A stretch of DNA of 64,000 nt from Rebecca billardiae RCC1528 (Eukaryota; Haptophyta): contig OZ251255.1 of NCBI GenBank assembly GCA_965240325.2, forward strand, positions 558,001 to 622,000, given 5' to 3'. The notes under the pieces are model-generated. The model was not told the DNA's origin. It saw only the letters and a program-made list of their open reading frames with translations, and searched no databases. Positions 11,307-24,710 of the stretch are shown in pieces. Position numbers and translations under genes: made by a program. Every line of letters starts with the position of its first letter. Positions within the stretch are counted from its first letter, which is position 1.

Positions 11307-14286
11307 CTATTCAACCGCATCCGCCCAGCGGCCGGGCTGGTGCGAAGGCGCCGAGCGCACGACGCGACTGGCCTCGGCGGCAGCGCCCGCGGGCGGTGGT
11401 GGCTGCGTGGCAGGCCCCATCGCGCGCGCGCCCCCGTCCAGGCCGGGCGGTGGGCCGTGCGCGGGGCTGGCTCGGAGGGCCGCCTGTCACGGGCGCGACG
11501 CGAGCGCGGCGCGCGGGCGGCATCGCATCGGCGGCTCGTCGCGGGGCGGGCGAGAGGCGCCGCGTGCGCTCCGCCGCGCCCGTGCGCGCAGGGGGCGCCG
11601 AGCCGTGTGCACGCGCGCGGCGCTCGTGCACAGACGCACCTGGGCTGCGACCGCGCGCCCGCGGCCGAACGCGGTAAAGGCGGGCGGCGGCTGCTGCTGC
11701 TGCGGCGGCGGCGGCGGCGCGTGGCGCTGTGGCGGCGGCGCGGCACCGCCTGCTCGCGTCGGGCGACGCAGAGGGCGGCGGCGGCGGGCGCCCGTGTCAG
11801 CCGCGCGCGCGCGCGCGCCGCGCGGCGGCGGGCGCAGCAGCGCATGGCGCGCGCGCGCGCCCGCACCTGTCGCGCTTGCACCCGGAGGCGCGCCGCCGCC
11901 GCGCCCGCCGCCGAGGCCGGGTGGCGGGATGGTCGGCGCCGCAGCGCCGCCCGCCGTCGCGCGGCCCGGACCCAAGGCAGGGGCGGCCGCGCCGGCGCGC
12001 GCGCGCGGCGCCGCTGCGCCCAGGCCCGGGGGCGGCGCGGCGGAGGCGGCGGCGGCGCCGCTCGGCGCGGCGAGGACGCTCGCGGCGGCGGCCTGCGGCG
12101 GCGGCGGCGGCACACCGCGCTCGGCGCCCGCAGCCGCGCCGCCGCCCGCCGCCGCGGCCGCCGCCGCCGCCGCGGCGAGCGCGCGCGGCGAGCTCGATTC
12201 CAACCCAGGCGGCGGCGTGGACTGCAGCGGCGCCGCCGGCGCGAGCGCGCCCGTCTGCAGCTGCTCGCCCCTGAACGCGCACGCGGCCGTGGCGCGCGCG
12301 CCGCCGCTGCCTGCGCTCGTCGGCGTTGCGGCGGGCGTGTGCGCGGTGGGCGTTGCGGCCGGCGTGACCGTGGGTCCGTACGAGACGACAGAGTCGTCGG
12401 GGCCCGATGCGTCCACGCAGCCGCCGGGCTTGGCGAGCAACGCGCGCGCGGACGAGGAGGAGGCGGCGGCGGCCGCCATGGCGCGCGGCGTGAGCGGCGG
12501 TGCGGCGGACGACAGCGGCAGCGCACCGCCAGTGGTGTCGATGCGAAGTCCGGGGGGCAGCGAGGGCGGCGGCGCGGCGGACGCGGCGGACGCGGCGGCG
12601 GCGACGCGCGGCCGAGCCGCGCCGTCCGCGCCCAAGGGGCCAGCGCCAACGCGAGCGCCGCCGCCTCCCGCCGCGCCGCGGGGCGCCGCGCCCGCCGCCT
12701 CTGCGCGCACGCCCGCTGCGCCGCCCTCGCCGCCTGCGGGCGGCGCGTCCGCGGCCGGCTGCGCCGGCTGCGGCTGCGGCTGCGGCTGCGCGTACATGCG
12801 CGCATACTGCCCCTGCCCCTCCGGCGCGAGGCCGTAAGCCCCGCCGCCGCCGCCGCCGCTGCCGCCGGAGGGCGGAGGCGCCATCCCTGCTCCGCACCCG
12901 TACGCTGCTGCGACACTGAGCTCGCCCGGACTCGGCTGCATGGCGCACGCGCACACCGGCCCGCCGTCGCCGCCGCCGCCGCCGCCGCCGCCGCCCGCCC
13001 AGTGCGGCTGCGTGCTGTAGCCGGCCGCGCCGTAACCGCCGCCGCCGCCGTACCCGCCGCCGCCGCCGGCCGTTACGCCGCCATGCTGCCGCTCCAGCTG
13101 CTGCCGCTGCAGCTCAAACGGCCCACCGCCCGCATGCAGTTCCATCCCGATCCCGCCGAGCTCGGGCTCGCCGCCGTGGTGGCCGTGGTGCGGGTGGGGA
13201 TGCAGATACGAGCCGTGCGGCGGCGGCGCGCCGTACCCGCCGCCACCGTCGGCGTACCCGCCGCCGCCGTCGGCGTAACCGCCGCCGCCGTCGGCGTAAC
13301 CGCCGCCGCCGTCGGCGTAACCGCCGCCGCCATCCATTGGGTGTCCGTGCGGCGGCGGCGGCGGCGGCGCGGCGTAGAGCATGCCGTCCGCGCCGACGAA
13401 GCCCATGGGCGCGCCGACGCCCATGCCATCCGCGCCGCCGTACGCGCCGCCGCCCGCCGGGCCCGGCCCGTACCCGCCGCCGCCCATCGGCGCGCCGTAG
13501 CCGTAGCCGCCGCCGTCCGCGCCCACCGCGCCCGCATAGGGGTTGTAACAGCCGGTGCCGTCGGCGTAACCGCCGGCGTCGTAGCCCTGCGCGCCGCCGT
13601 AGTGCTGCGCGCCGTCGTAGCAGCGCGGCAGCTCGTACTCGGGCCCCGGCCCGTACCCGCCGCCGCCCGCGCCGTACGCGCCACCGCCGTAACCGCCGGT
13701 GTAACCGCCGCCCCCGCCGGGCGGCGGGGGCACGTCAAATGCGCCCGGGGGCCCGAGGGCGGAGGGCTGGGGGGCGTAGAGCGCGGCGGCGTACGCCGCG
13801 CAGCCGGGCGCGCACGGCGCGCACGCGGGCACGTGCGGCGGGTGCGCGCGCGCGCCGCGCGGCGGCGGGTGCGGCGGCGGGTGCGGCGGACGGCGCGTCT
13901 GCTGCTGCTGCTGCTGCGCCGCGCCGCCGCCGCCGCCGGCTGCGCCGTGCGCGGCGGCGGCGGCGGCGGCGCGGCGTGGCGCGGCGGCCGGCGCGGCGGC
14001 GGTGGCGGTGGTGCCGGCGGTGGCCGCACCGGCCGCCGCCGCGGCCGAGCCGGCAGCGGCGGCGGCGGCGCCGCGCTCGCACCCGTCGGCGGCGGCGCCG
14101 CCGCCGCGCTTGCCCGCTGGGAGCGAGGGCGGCGGCGGCGGCGTCGCGGCGTGCGGCGGGAGCGGCGGCGGCGGCGGCTTACCGCCGGGCGCGGGCGCGC
14201 CATCGCGCTCCGCTGGCGGCGGCGTGGCGCGCGAGTGCGCGGGCATCGGCATGGCTCCGTCCGTGGGGCCGGGCCGCGCGCCGAGC

Positions 14287-14317
<31 letters not shown>

Positions 14318-16010
14318 GCGGCGGCGGCGCGGCGCCCGACGCGCCGCCCCGGCGGCGCGCGCTGCCCCGCGCCGGCGCGCCGGCAGCTGCGGGCCCCTCC
14401 GCCGAGGCGTCGCGCCGCTCCGCGCCGCTGCCCTCCGCCGAGCCTGCCGCGTCCGCGCGCGCGGCCGGCGGCGCGCGCGCGGACGGCGGTGGGACGGCCG
14501 CGTCGACGCACGCAAATTGACCGCCGCGCGCGCCGGCGTCGGCGGCGTCGGCGGCGGCCGCCGCGCCGCGCGCGCCCGCGGCCACGCCCGCCGCGCCGGC
14601 GTACGCGAGCGCGCCCGCGCCACCCAGCCCGCGGCCGCTCGGGCCGCCGCCGCCGCGGCCGCCGCCGCGCACCACAGCAGTCGGCCCGCGGCCGCGGCCG
14701 CGCATGCGCGGCGCGCCGGCGGAGGTTGAGCCCGCGGCCTCGGGCGCGGCGGGCAAGTAGGTGACGGAGGGCACCGCCGCGCCGGGGACGAGCCCGCACC
14801 CGCCGCCGCCGTGGCTGCCAGCCGGCTGCGGCGGCCGCTGCTGCCCGTGCGGCCCTGCAGCGTGCGCCAAAAGTCCGGTGCCGTCGGGCAAAAGTCCGGT
14901 GCCGTCGGGCAAAAGTCCGGTGCCGTACGGCGGCTGCGCGCCGTACCCGCCGGCGGGCGCGGGGTAGTACGCGTCCGCGCACGGCGCGGGCGCGTAGTAC
15001 GCGGGCGCGCGCGAGCCCGACGGCCCGAGCTGCGCCTGCGGCTGCGGCTGCTGCGGCGCGGCCGCAGGCACCGCTGAGGCGACTGCCACCAGCGTGCCAC
15101 CCGCGCCGCCGCGCGAGCGGCCGCCACCCGCCGCCACGCCGCGGCCGCCGCGCGCGCGGCCGCCGCGGGTCACGACGCTGGCGGTGCCGAGGCTCTGCTG
15201 CGCGCCGCTCACCAGCGGCTGCGCCAGCGGCTGCGCCGGCTGCGGCTGCGGCTGCGGCTGCGCGCCACGCCGCGCCGCGGAGCGGCCGCGCGCCGCGCCG
15301 CCGCGCGCGTGTGACGGCTGCTCGCGCTCGACCAGCTCGCGCTCGAGCTGGTCGAAGCCGTCGTGCGCCCACTTGGGCAGCACGTCGCACTCGGCCAGCT
15401 TGGCGGCGGCGGCGGCGGCGGTGCCGCCGCGCCCGCGCGCGCCGCCGCGCCCGCGCACCGCCGCGCGCTGCCCGCGCAGCGGCCCGCCGCGCCCGCGGCC
15501 GTTGGCGCCGGCGACCTGGCGGTCGTCGTGCAGGAAGAAGGCGCCGTCGGAGGGCACGATGGCCCGCCGGTCGATGTCGTCCTGCTTCGACTTGCCGCCG
15601 CCGCCGCCTGGCTGCGTGTCGCCGGCGCCGGCTGGGGCGATCGCGTCGTCGGCGTTGGCGAGGTCGTCGGCCGCGCCGTCGCGCTCCTCCTCCTCGCCTT
15701 CGTCCTCCTCCTCCTCCTCATCCTCCTCCTCCTCCTCCTCCTCCTCCTCCTCCGCCTCCGCCTCGGCGTCCTCGTCCGCGGCCGCGTCCTCCACCACAGC
15801 CTCATCCTCCTCCTCCTCCTCCTCCTCCTCCTCCTCCTCCTCCTCGCCGTCCTCGTCGTCGTCGTCGTCGTCGGCATCGCGCTGGGCCACCACCTCGCGC
15901 TCGGGCTTGGCCTCGTCCTCCTCGCCCTCCTCCTCCGCGCGCGCCTCGTCACGCTTGCGTGGCGCTGGCGCCCGCAGGCGTGCCGCGGGTCGGCGCGCGG
16001 GGGCGACCAT
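11307..16010 (-). CDS. CASC3/Barentsz (MLN51)-like exon junction complex protein
   Basis: Large first exon 16010-11640, then a likely intron (donor GTGCGTCTG after CAG, acceptor at 11403-11405) and a last exon 11402-11307 ending GRWADAVE-stop; about 1488 aa. After an acidic Glu/Asp region (about 20-110) comes the SELOR/Btz signature: DDIDRRAIVPSDGAFFLHDD (about 144-163), then KLAECDVLPKWAHDGFDQLE (about 204-223). In known Barentsz proteins these two blocks clamp eIF4A-III and RNA, with an aromatic residue and a Trp contacting the partner; both are present. The rest is disordered: RG-rich, then many GGYG and GGGGYADG repeats, a triple DGTGLLP repeat, poly-Gln and PPPGL repeats near the C-terminus. 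It is longer than animal CASC3 (about 700 aa), mainly through repeats. Further introns in the repeat region cannot be excluded. Confidence 0.75.
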
Positions 16011-16169
16011 CGCCGCGAGGCGTGCGCGCGCGCGCTAGCTCACAAGGGCCGGCGCGCGGGGTGCCGGAGCTCAGCGCGGCGCCCGGACCGCTGCCGTCTT
16101 GCAGACTTGCCGCTTTCAGCTTGGCGCGCACAGGCGCACAGGCCCGCCCGCCATCCCGCAACCCGCGCG
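16011..16169. promoter_or_regulatory. putative bidirectional promoter of CASC3-like and CASP
   Basis: The 159 bp separates the divergent start codons of two well-supported genes. No TATA box is seen. It includes GCTAGCTCACAAGG and TTGCAGACTTGCCGCTTTC stretches. Confidence 0.45.
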
Positions 16170-19100
16170 ATGAGCGCGGACGGCGGGCTCGAGGGCGTCG
16201 AGCGCGCCGCCTCGGCGTGGGAGGGCGTGGGCCTCTCGGCGCGGCGCGCCGAGCTCGACCAGCAGTCCCTCGCCGTCGTCGACCACCAGGAGACCTCCGC
16301 CGACGGGCGCGAGTCGCTGAAGGCGGTGGTGAGGGACTTTCGGTCGCTGCCGGCGGCCGAGCGGCCGGCGAAGGTGGGCGGGCTGGTGAAGGCGTTCCAG
16401 GGCGAGGTGGACGCGCTGACGCGCCGCGCCGCCTTCGCCGAGGCCGCCTTCTTCGCGCTGTACCGCTCGCTCGAGTCCGCGCCCGACCCGGCGCCGGCGC
16501 TTCGCGAGGCTCTCGGCGCGGCCGCGCGCGGCCGCCGCGCGGAGGCGGAGGCGGAGGAGGCGAGGCGCGAGCTCGAGGAGTACCGCGCGGAGCTGTCCGG
16601 GCTGAAGAATCAGGACCACACGCTCCGCCGGCTGCAGGCCCAGCTCCGCGAGGCCGAGGAGCACGTCGACGCGCGCGTGAGCGCGGCGCTCGCCGAGCGC
16701 GCGGCGGGCGCGGACGCGGCCGCGGCCGCCGCCGAGGCGGCGGCGGCGGAGCGCGAGGCGGAGCTGCGCGCGGCGAAGGAGGCGGCGCAGGCGGAGCTGG
16801 CCGAGCTCTCCAAGGCGCACGACGCGTGCCAGGAGCGCCTCTACCGCCTGCAGGAGGAGGTGCGCGCGCCGCGCCGCACGCCGCGCGGCGCGCAGTCCGC
16901 TCGGCCGACCGGCCGCGCGCTGGCCCGAGGTTAGGGTAGGGTAGGGTAGGGTAGGGTAGGGTAGGGTAGGGTAGGGTAGGGTTAGGGTTGGCCGCGCGCG
17001 CCGCCCGCTCGCCCCCCGCCCCGCCCCCGGCCGCCGAGGGCCGGCCGGCCGCGCGCGCCCTCCCTCCCCCTGGCCGCGCAGGCGTCCACGCGCGCCGACG
17101 CGCACGTCCGGCAGCTGAGCACGCTGGCGGAGGAGGTGGAAAGTCTGAGCGCGCAGCTGGGCGCGGCGCGCGAGGAGGCGGCGCGGCGTGGGAGGGAGGG
17201 CGGCGGGGACGGCGGCGCGGGCGGTGGCGCTGGGGCGGGCGGCGGGCGGCGCGGGAGCGGGGCGGGGCTCGGCGGTGGCTGCGCCGGCGAGGCGGGCGTT
17301 GAGGCGTCGGCCGCGGCGGCGGCGGAGCTGAGCGCGCTGCGGGCGCAGCGTGCGGCCGCGCTCGCCGCGCGAGAGCACGCCGCGAGCGCGGGTGCGCGCC
17401 GCGCTGCGCCGCGCGCCCGCGCGCCCGCGCGCCCGCGCGCCCGCGCCGCGCCGCGCGCTCACCGCCAGGCCCGCGCCCGCGTGCGCGCGCGCCCGCGCCC
17501 GCGCGCGCGGCGCGGCGGCGCAGAGTGCCTCCGCCGCGCGCTGGCCGAGGCGGAGCACGAGGCCGAGGCGGCGGCCCAGCACGCCAGGCGCTCCGCGGTG
17601 CGCGCGCCGTGCGCGCCGCGCGCCGTGCGCGGCCGTGCGCGCGCTCACGCGGCGCGCGCGCGCGCGGCGCGCACGCCGCGCCAGGCGGCGGCGGCGCAGC
17701 TCCAAGCCGCGGCCGCGGCGGCGCAGGAGCAGCGACGGGCGAGCGCGCCAGGCGGCGCGGCCGTCGCGCCGCGTGCGTCGGACGGAGGGGCGTCGGACGG
17801 GCCGGCCGGCGCGGCCGGCGGCGCGGCGCGCCAGCCCTCCGCCGCCGCCGCGGCCGAGCCCGCGTCCGCCGTCGCGCTCGAGGCGGCGCAGCGCGCCGCG
17901 CGCGCCGCGGGCCGCGCGCGCGACGACGCCCTCGCGGCGCTGGCGGCTGAGCGCGCGCTGGTGGACGTGCTGCGTGCGGAGCTGGGCGGCGCGCGCGCGC
18001 GCGTCGAGCGAGTTGAGGCGTGGGCGCTGGGCGAGGCGGCGGGCGTCGGCGGCGGCGGTGGCGCGGCGGAGGGCGGTGGTGGCGGCGGTGGGCCCGCCGC
18101 CGCCGCGCCGCCGCTCGGTGCAGCCGGCGCGGGCGCGGCGACGCTGTCGGTCGTCCTCGCCACGCCGACGGGCGGCGCGCCGCACGCCGGCGGAGGCGGC
18201 GGCGGCGCCGGCGCCGGCGGGGGCGCAGAGTCCGGGGGCGGGCCGCCGGCTGACCCGGACTTTGTCAGCGTGCTGCGCGCGCAGCGGGACAGGTATCGCG
18301 CCGAGTCCGTCGCCCGCTCCGCAGAGCTCGGGCGCGTGCGCAGCACTCTCTACTCCGCAGAGGCGCGCGGGGCGGAGGCGGAGGCGGAGTGCCTGCGGCT
18401 GTACGAGCGACTGCGCTTTCTCGAGAGCTACTACGCGGCGGGCGCGGGCGGGGGCGGCGGGGTGCGCGGGGCGGCGCTCGACGGCAGCGCGCGCGGCGCC
18501 GGCGGGGCCGCCGGCGGGCCGTCCGCCGGCGTCGAGCCAGCGGGCGGTGTCGGCGCGCGGCCCGAGGGCGCACACGCCGCGGGCACCGCCGCCGCCGCCG
18601 GCACCGCCGCCGGCGGCGGGTCCGGTGTGGAGGTCCGGTACCGCGCGCTGTACGAGGAGCGGCTCAACCCGTTCGCCGCCTTCTCGCGCAAGGAGCGGCT
18701 GCAGCGCTACCAGGTGCGTGTGTGCGCGTGTGTGCGCGCGTGTGCGCGTGTGCGCGTGTGTGCGCGTGTGCGCGTGTGTGCGCGTGTGCGCATGTGTGCG
18801 CGTGTGCGCATGTGTGCGTGCGCGTGCGTGCGCACACGCGCGCGCGCCGATGGGGAGGGCTGGGCGGCGCGCACGCCGCCTCGCGCACGCCCTCACCCGC
18901 CCCCACCCTGTCGCCGCCTGGCCATACACACGCGCTCGCGCGCGCGTGTGCGCTTGTGTGCGTGTGTGTGCGCGCGTGTGTGTGTGCGCGCGCGCGCGTG
19001 TGTGTGCACGCGTGTGTGTGTGTGTGCGTGTGTGTGCGCGTGTGCGTGTGTGTGTGTGCGTGTGTGTGCGTGTGTGTGCACGCGTGTGTGTGTGCGCGCG

Positions 19101-19301
19101 CGCGCGTGTGTGCAGGAGCTGAACACGGCGGAGCGCATCGTGCTCTCGATGTCGTCCGTCTTCCTCGCCTCCAAGCACGCGCGCGTCGCGCTCCTCGCGT
19201 ACGGGCTGCTGCTGCACGCGCTGGTGATGGGCGCGCTCTACGCGGTCTCGCACGTGCGCACGTGCGACCGCACGCGCATGGCCGTGCTCGCGCCGCCCTG
19301 A
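16170..19301 (+). CDS. CASP: Golgi membrane coiled-coil protein CASP
   Basis: Five exons: 16170-16859, 17082-17391, 17524-17597, 17685-18713 and 19116-19301; 762 aa, phases consistent. The N-terminus matches the CUX/CASP N-terminal domain (SLKAVVRDFRSLPAAERP, KAFQGEVDALTRR, FALYRSLESAPDP). Long Ala/Glu/Arg coiled coils follow, interrupted by Gly-rich inserts. The C-terminus has the CASP_C signature (YRALYEERLNPFAAFSRKER, ELNTAERIVLSMSSVFLASK) and one membrane helix at about 722-746, so it is a tail-anchored golgin. CASP proteins tether vesicles in intra-Golgi retrograde transport in animals, plants and yeast (Coy1). The first intron carries a TAGGG array and the last is a 402-bp GTGCGC-type tract. 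It is divergent from the CASC3-like gene. Confidence 0.92.
16930..16990 (+). repeat. TAGGG-type telomere-like array in CASP intron 1
   Basis: Starts and ends with TTAGGG and is otherwise a run of TAGGG five-mers, about eleven units. It lies wholly in the intron 16860-17081, with the G-rich strand being the sense strand. It is more homogeneous than the arrays at 69-127 and 3272-3300. Confidence 0.9.
18714..19115 (+). repeat. alternating purine-pyrimidine tract filling CASP intron 4
   Basis: Most of this 402-bp intron is GTGTGCGC-type alternating sequence on both sides of a short GC-rich core at about 18840-18930. Such sequence is prone to Z-DNA and to length change. The donor (GTGCGTGTG) and acceptor (GTGTGCAG) are embedded in it. 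Confidence 0.85.
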
Positions 19302-22550
<3,249 letters not shown>

Positions 22551-24513
22551 AACTTTTCTGAGGATAGCGCACCAGCAAAATCCCTTGACCGCCATCCGGA
22601 TTTTACGGAGGCCGCGTTTGGACGCAGAAACGCGCGATGGCGAGGCCCGCCCTCGCACCACCGCTCTCGCGAGATCGCGACCGTGCGACCTGCGGCGTTG
22701 CGCTCGACGCGCTCTTTCTGCTCGGAGGCCGCGAGGACTCCCAGGTGCGCCAGCTCGCGAGCGCGCACCTTCCTCCTCGCCGCGCTCGCCGAGCACGAGC
22801 CGATCTGCAGCAGATGTGCAAGGAGCCGCATGTGGCCTTCCTCGCGCGCGCGGCACGGCTGCACACGAAAATCGTTAGAGGGCACTTCTCCGCGCATTCT
22901 ACATTTTGGGGAAAGAACGCCTGAACTGCACAAAAAGTGCCCTCTAACGCTTCCGCTCCTCGCCGTTGCGTGCACGCGCAAAGGAGCACTGCAAAGGGTG
23001 CGACTGGGAGCATTCCTTCTCCCGGGCGGCCACCACGGCCTCGGAGGTGGTGAGGAACGCGTCGGCGACCACGGCGTGGACCACCTCCGTCGCGCCGGAC
23101 ACTCCGGTCGCCCCTCGCCGGACTCCATCCTCGCTGCGCGCTGACCGTTTGCCGAGCGGGCTGCCCCGCCGCCTGCCCGGCGTGTGCCCGCGTGGTGACA
23201 CAAGATGGTCGAAGGCGTGGCAGCGCGGTGGTGCGTGCGATCGGGGGACCCCACCTGAGCTACGACACGGGCGCGCGCGCTCATCCGTGCTCATCACGGT
23301 GGTGCACGCGCGCGTCGCGCGCTGACGCTCGTCGGCTGTCGCGCGCTGACGGCTGGGCTGCTTTGGGGTGTCGGCGGCGGCCACAGCTCGCTGGTACGGG
23401 CGCGATGGTGGCTGCGAGTGGTACGCGGCGTTGCACCAGGTCCGTGTGCGTCACGCACGACGCTCGGCCGGCTCGCCCTCGGACCATTGGCTGAGCCCTA
23501 CTCGCCGCGCGCACTGCGCGCGGCAGCCGCTCCGCAGCTGCTCCGGGCACGAAGCGCGCCCCGCGCGCTGCACGTGGGCGCGACGAGGTGGTGCAGCGAG
23601 CATGCGCGAGAGTGTGCGCGTGATGGGCACCACAATGACGATACTTGCCATGCACATCTGCCTCTCGCCACGCCTTCGTCACGATAGCTGCGACTGCTGC
23701 CCGGAGGTGCGCTCGAGCGCTCGCGCGCGTTTGAATCTGGGCTCGGCGGCGATCGCGTGGACGAGGGGCAGCGCGGTGCACGGTGGCGGAGCGCGTGCGG
23801 AGCGCAGCCTACACCTCCTACACGCTCCATCCAGACACATCGCGCATGCTCGCGCGGCCTCCTCGGTCCATCACGTGCGCGTGCGCGCGCGAGCAGGTGT
23901 GCATTCGCCGGGCGCGTTCACGGCGCGCCGCGTTGGCGCGCGCGCACCGATACCCGTGCGCAGCTCGACGAGCGAGCGCGGTGTGTTTCGATGCGTATGG
24001 GGAGGCTCGAATTTACGCGCGCGCACGCGCCGGCCCTCGCCGCCCCTTCGCTCGCCCACGCCTCATCTGCGCGCTCGGCGTTTGCAGGCAGCTGCGCATT
24101 CTTTCCGACACGTGCGCAAACGAGCAGATGGCGCTGGGCGAGGTCGATTGGTGCGTCAGATATTCGGCAACGACCAGGCCCGCTTGTGTGCCGCCGCTCG
24201 TGCTACTCTCGACGACCACCTCTGGCTCGGTCGCGCGCACGAGGCTGCTCGCGGCCGAATCGTGCCGTGTACCGTCAAGCTGTACCGTGCGCAGCGAGGC
24301 GCACTCAGACGTCGGCATGGGCTCGCATGCGAGGGCCCGGCAGTGCGACGCGTCGATGGAGCATGCTCCGGATACGCTTCGGCGCACTTCCCGACGCGCA
24401 CGAGCCGCTCGAAGGCGCGGAAGGGCGCCCAAACGGGGCAACCGCCATTTTGCGCCACTTCGGCCCGGATGGCGGTCAAGGGAAATTGCTGGTGCGCTAT
24501 CCTCAGAAAAGTT
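22551..24513. mobile_element. TIR transposon with TA target duplication, non-autonomous
   Basis: The two ends are inverted copies of each other over about 49 bp: 22551-22599 and the complement of 24513-24465, both beginning AACTTTTCTGAGGATAGC and ending GACCGCCATCCGG, with one two-base mismatch (AA versus TT). Both are flanked by TA (22549-22550 and 24514-24515), the target duplication of Tc1/mariner/pogo elements. Length is 1963 bp. The interior has no intact frame and no recognisable transposase, but has a small inverted repeat (GTTAGAGGGCACTT and its complement near 22874-22950). Microsatellites flank both sides. Superfamily assignment rests on TSD and TIR only. Confidence 0.8.
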
Positions 24514-24518
24514 TAATC

Positions 24519-24549
<31 letters not shown>

Positions 24550-24676
24550 TGTATGTATGTATGTATGTATGTATGTATGTATGTATGTATGTATGTATGT
24601 ATGTATGTATGTATGTATGTATGTATGTATGTATGTATGTATGTATGTATGTATGTATGTATGTATGTATATATAA
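24519..24676. repeat. GTAT microsatellite
   Basis: About 38 units of ATGT/GTAT immediately right of the TIR element at 22551-24513, followed by ATATAATATAAATAAG. The repeat motif differs from the TA tract on the other side. Confidence 0.95.
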
Positions 24677-24710
24677 TATAAATAAGTCAGATCATATGAT
24701 CGACATATAT

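Noticed and set aside
22551-24513. two unrelated SINE/LINE 3' ends with microsatellite tails
   Set aside because: The shared sequence is inverted at the two ends, about 49 bp long and bounded by TA on each side, which fits a single TIR element better.
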